Shown in pieces: positions 5,897-6,329 of a stretch of 6,329 nucleotides of DNA. A model generated the notes under the pieces. That model made no database searches and was not told the origin of the DNA. It was given only the letters and a program-made list of their open reading frames with translations. The stretch comes from CAXGUU01 sp964012875 (lineage in GTDB: Bacteria; Pseudomonadota; Gammaproteobacteria; Ga0077536): NCBI GenBank assembly GCA_964012875.1, contig CAXGUU010000198.1, positions 1 to 6,329 of the forward strand, written 5' to 3'. The translations under genes were made by a program, and so were the position numbers. How positions within the stretch are numbered: the stretch's first letter is position 1; every line of letters begins with the position of its first letter.

Positions 5897-6329
5897 TCAG
5901 GCGCGGCGCTTGGTTGATCCACCTTCCGATAGCAGTGACTGCGCGATTTCGAGCGCGATAAATCGTGCCGTGATCGGCGAGCCGTCATAGTGCAGGATCG
6001 GGGTAAGATGCGCCGGCGGCACTTCGCATTCATTGATCAGCAGGGTTCGAAGCTGGCCGTCCCGATTCTGCTCAACCACGAAGATCTGATCGTGTGACAC
6101 GATGAATTCGTCGACCGCATCGGAGAACGGGAAGGCTCGAATACGAAGTCCGTCCGCGCGAATACCGCTTGCCTCGAGCGCGACGAATGCCTCGTCCATT
6201 GCCGGAGATGTCGAGCCGTAATAAATGATGCCGATATTTGCAGGCGGATCGTTCCAGAGATGTACTGGTTGAGGAACCAGGTCTTTCGCCGTTTCAAGTT
6301 TGCGTAAAAGCCGTTCCATATTTTCGATA
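5897..6329 (-). CDS. korA: 2-oxoacid:ferredoxin oxidoreductase, alpha subunit, C-terminal part (5' end beyond the window)
   Basis: Only the last 144 codons lie in the window, and the reading frame stays open to the right edge. The visible part begins IENMERLLRKLETAKDLVP, a linker typical just before the last domain of two-subunit-type alpha chains. The transketolase C-terminal-like domain follows, with a strand-rich IGIIYYGSTSPAMDEAF, then GLRIRAFPFSDAVDEFI and HDQIFVVEQNRDGQLRTLL. The VVEQNRxGQL motif is characteristic of this subunit. The protein ends in a basic STKRRA tail. It is followed 39 nt later by the beta gene on the same strand, so the two form an operon. The ATG at 6319 is internal, because codons upstream continue the family sequence. 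Whether the missing N-terminus carries the fused gamma domain usual for two-subunit enzymes cannot be seen. Confidence 0.88.
   Translation of the reverse strand, partial: IENMERLLRKLETAKDLVPQPVHLWNDPPANIGIIYYGSTSPAMDEAFVALEASGIRADGLRIRAFPFSDAVDEFIVSHDQIFVVEQNRDGQLRTLLINECEVPPAHLTPILHYDGSPITARFIALEIAQSLLSEGGSTKRRA

Noticed and set aside
5897..6319. korA as a complete 140-residue gene starting at ATG 6319
   Set aside because: The frame stays open upstream to the edge, with residues continuing the alpha-subunit linker. The domain content is only the C-terminal part of a much larger subunit.

Overview
The window looks like an ordinary chromosomal region of a proteobacterium, most likely a gammaproteobacterium outside the Enterobacterales. 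The MreB sequence is close to what I remember of the gammaproteobacterial protein. The layout with mreBC diverging from gatCAB is one I associate with Pseudomonas and related groups, and a GatCAB amidotransferase means the organism makes Gln-tRNA and/or Asn-tRNA indirectly. There is no sign of mobile DNA, CRISPR, phage or an RNA gene. The species assignment is inference, because no database search was possible.

Layout: Positions 1-1325 (minus strand) hold the start of the cell-shape operon, with mreB complete and mreC entering from it and running off the left edge. Positions 1326-1588 are a 263-bp divergent intergenic region with a plausible mreB promoter, a pair of 12-bp repeats spaced 21 bp apart, and an overlapping palindrome. 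Positions 1589-4797 (plus strand) hold gatC-gatA-gatB, tightly spaced at 2 nt and 12 nt, encoding the three subunits of the tRNA-dependent amidotransferase. Positions 4802-6329 (minus strand) hold a two-gene 2-oxoacid:ferredoxin oxidoreductase unit. Its beta gene is complete and its alpha gene is cut by the right edge. The unit converges on gatB with only 4 nt between the stop codons.

How the genes work together: MreB forms membrane-bound filaments that, with MreC, position lateral wall synthesis. GatA makes ammonia from glutamine, GatB uses ATP to activate the mischarged aminoacyl group and amidates it, and GatC clamps the two together. The alpha/beta oxidoreductase oxidatively decarboxylates a 2-oxoacid (probably 2-oxoglutarate) to its acyl-CoA and passes the electrons to ferredoxin.

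The most notable point is that the conserved N-terminus of MreC has no ATG, GTG or TTG. Its best start is an ATC placed 6 nt after a GGAG ribosome-binding site. I found no convincing undescribed multi-gene system here.
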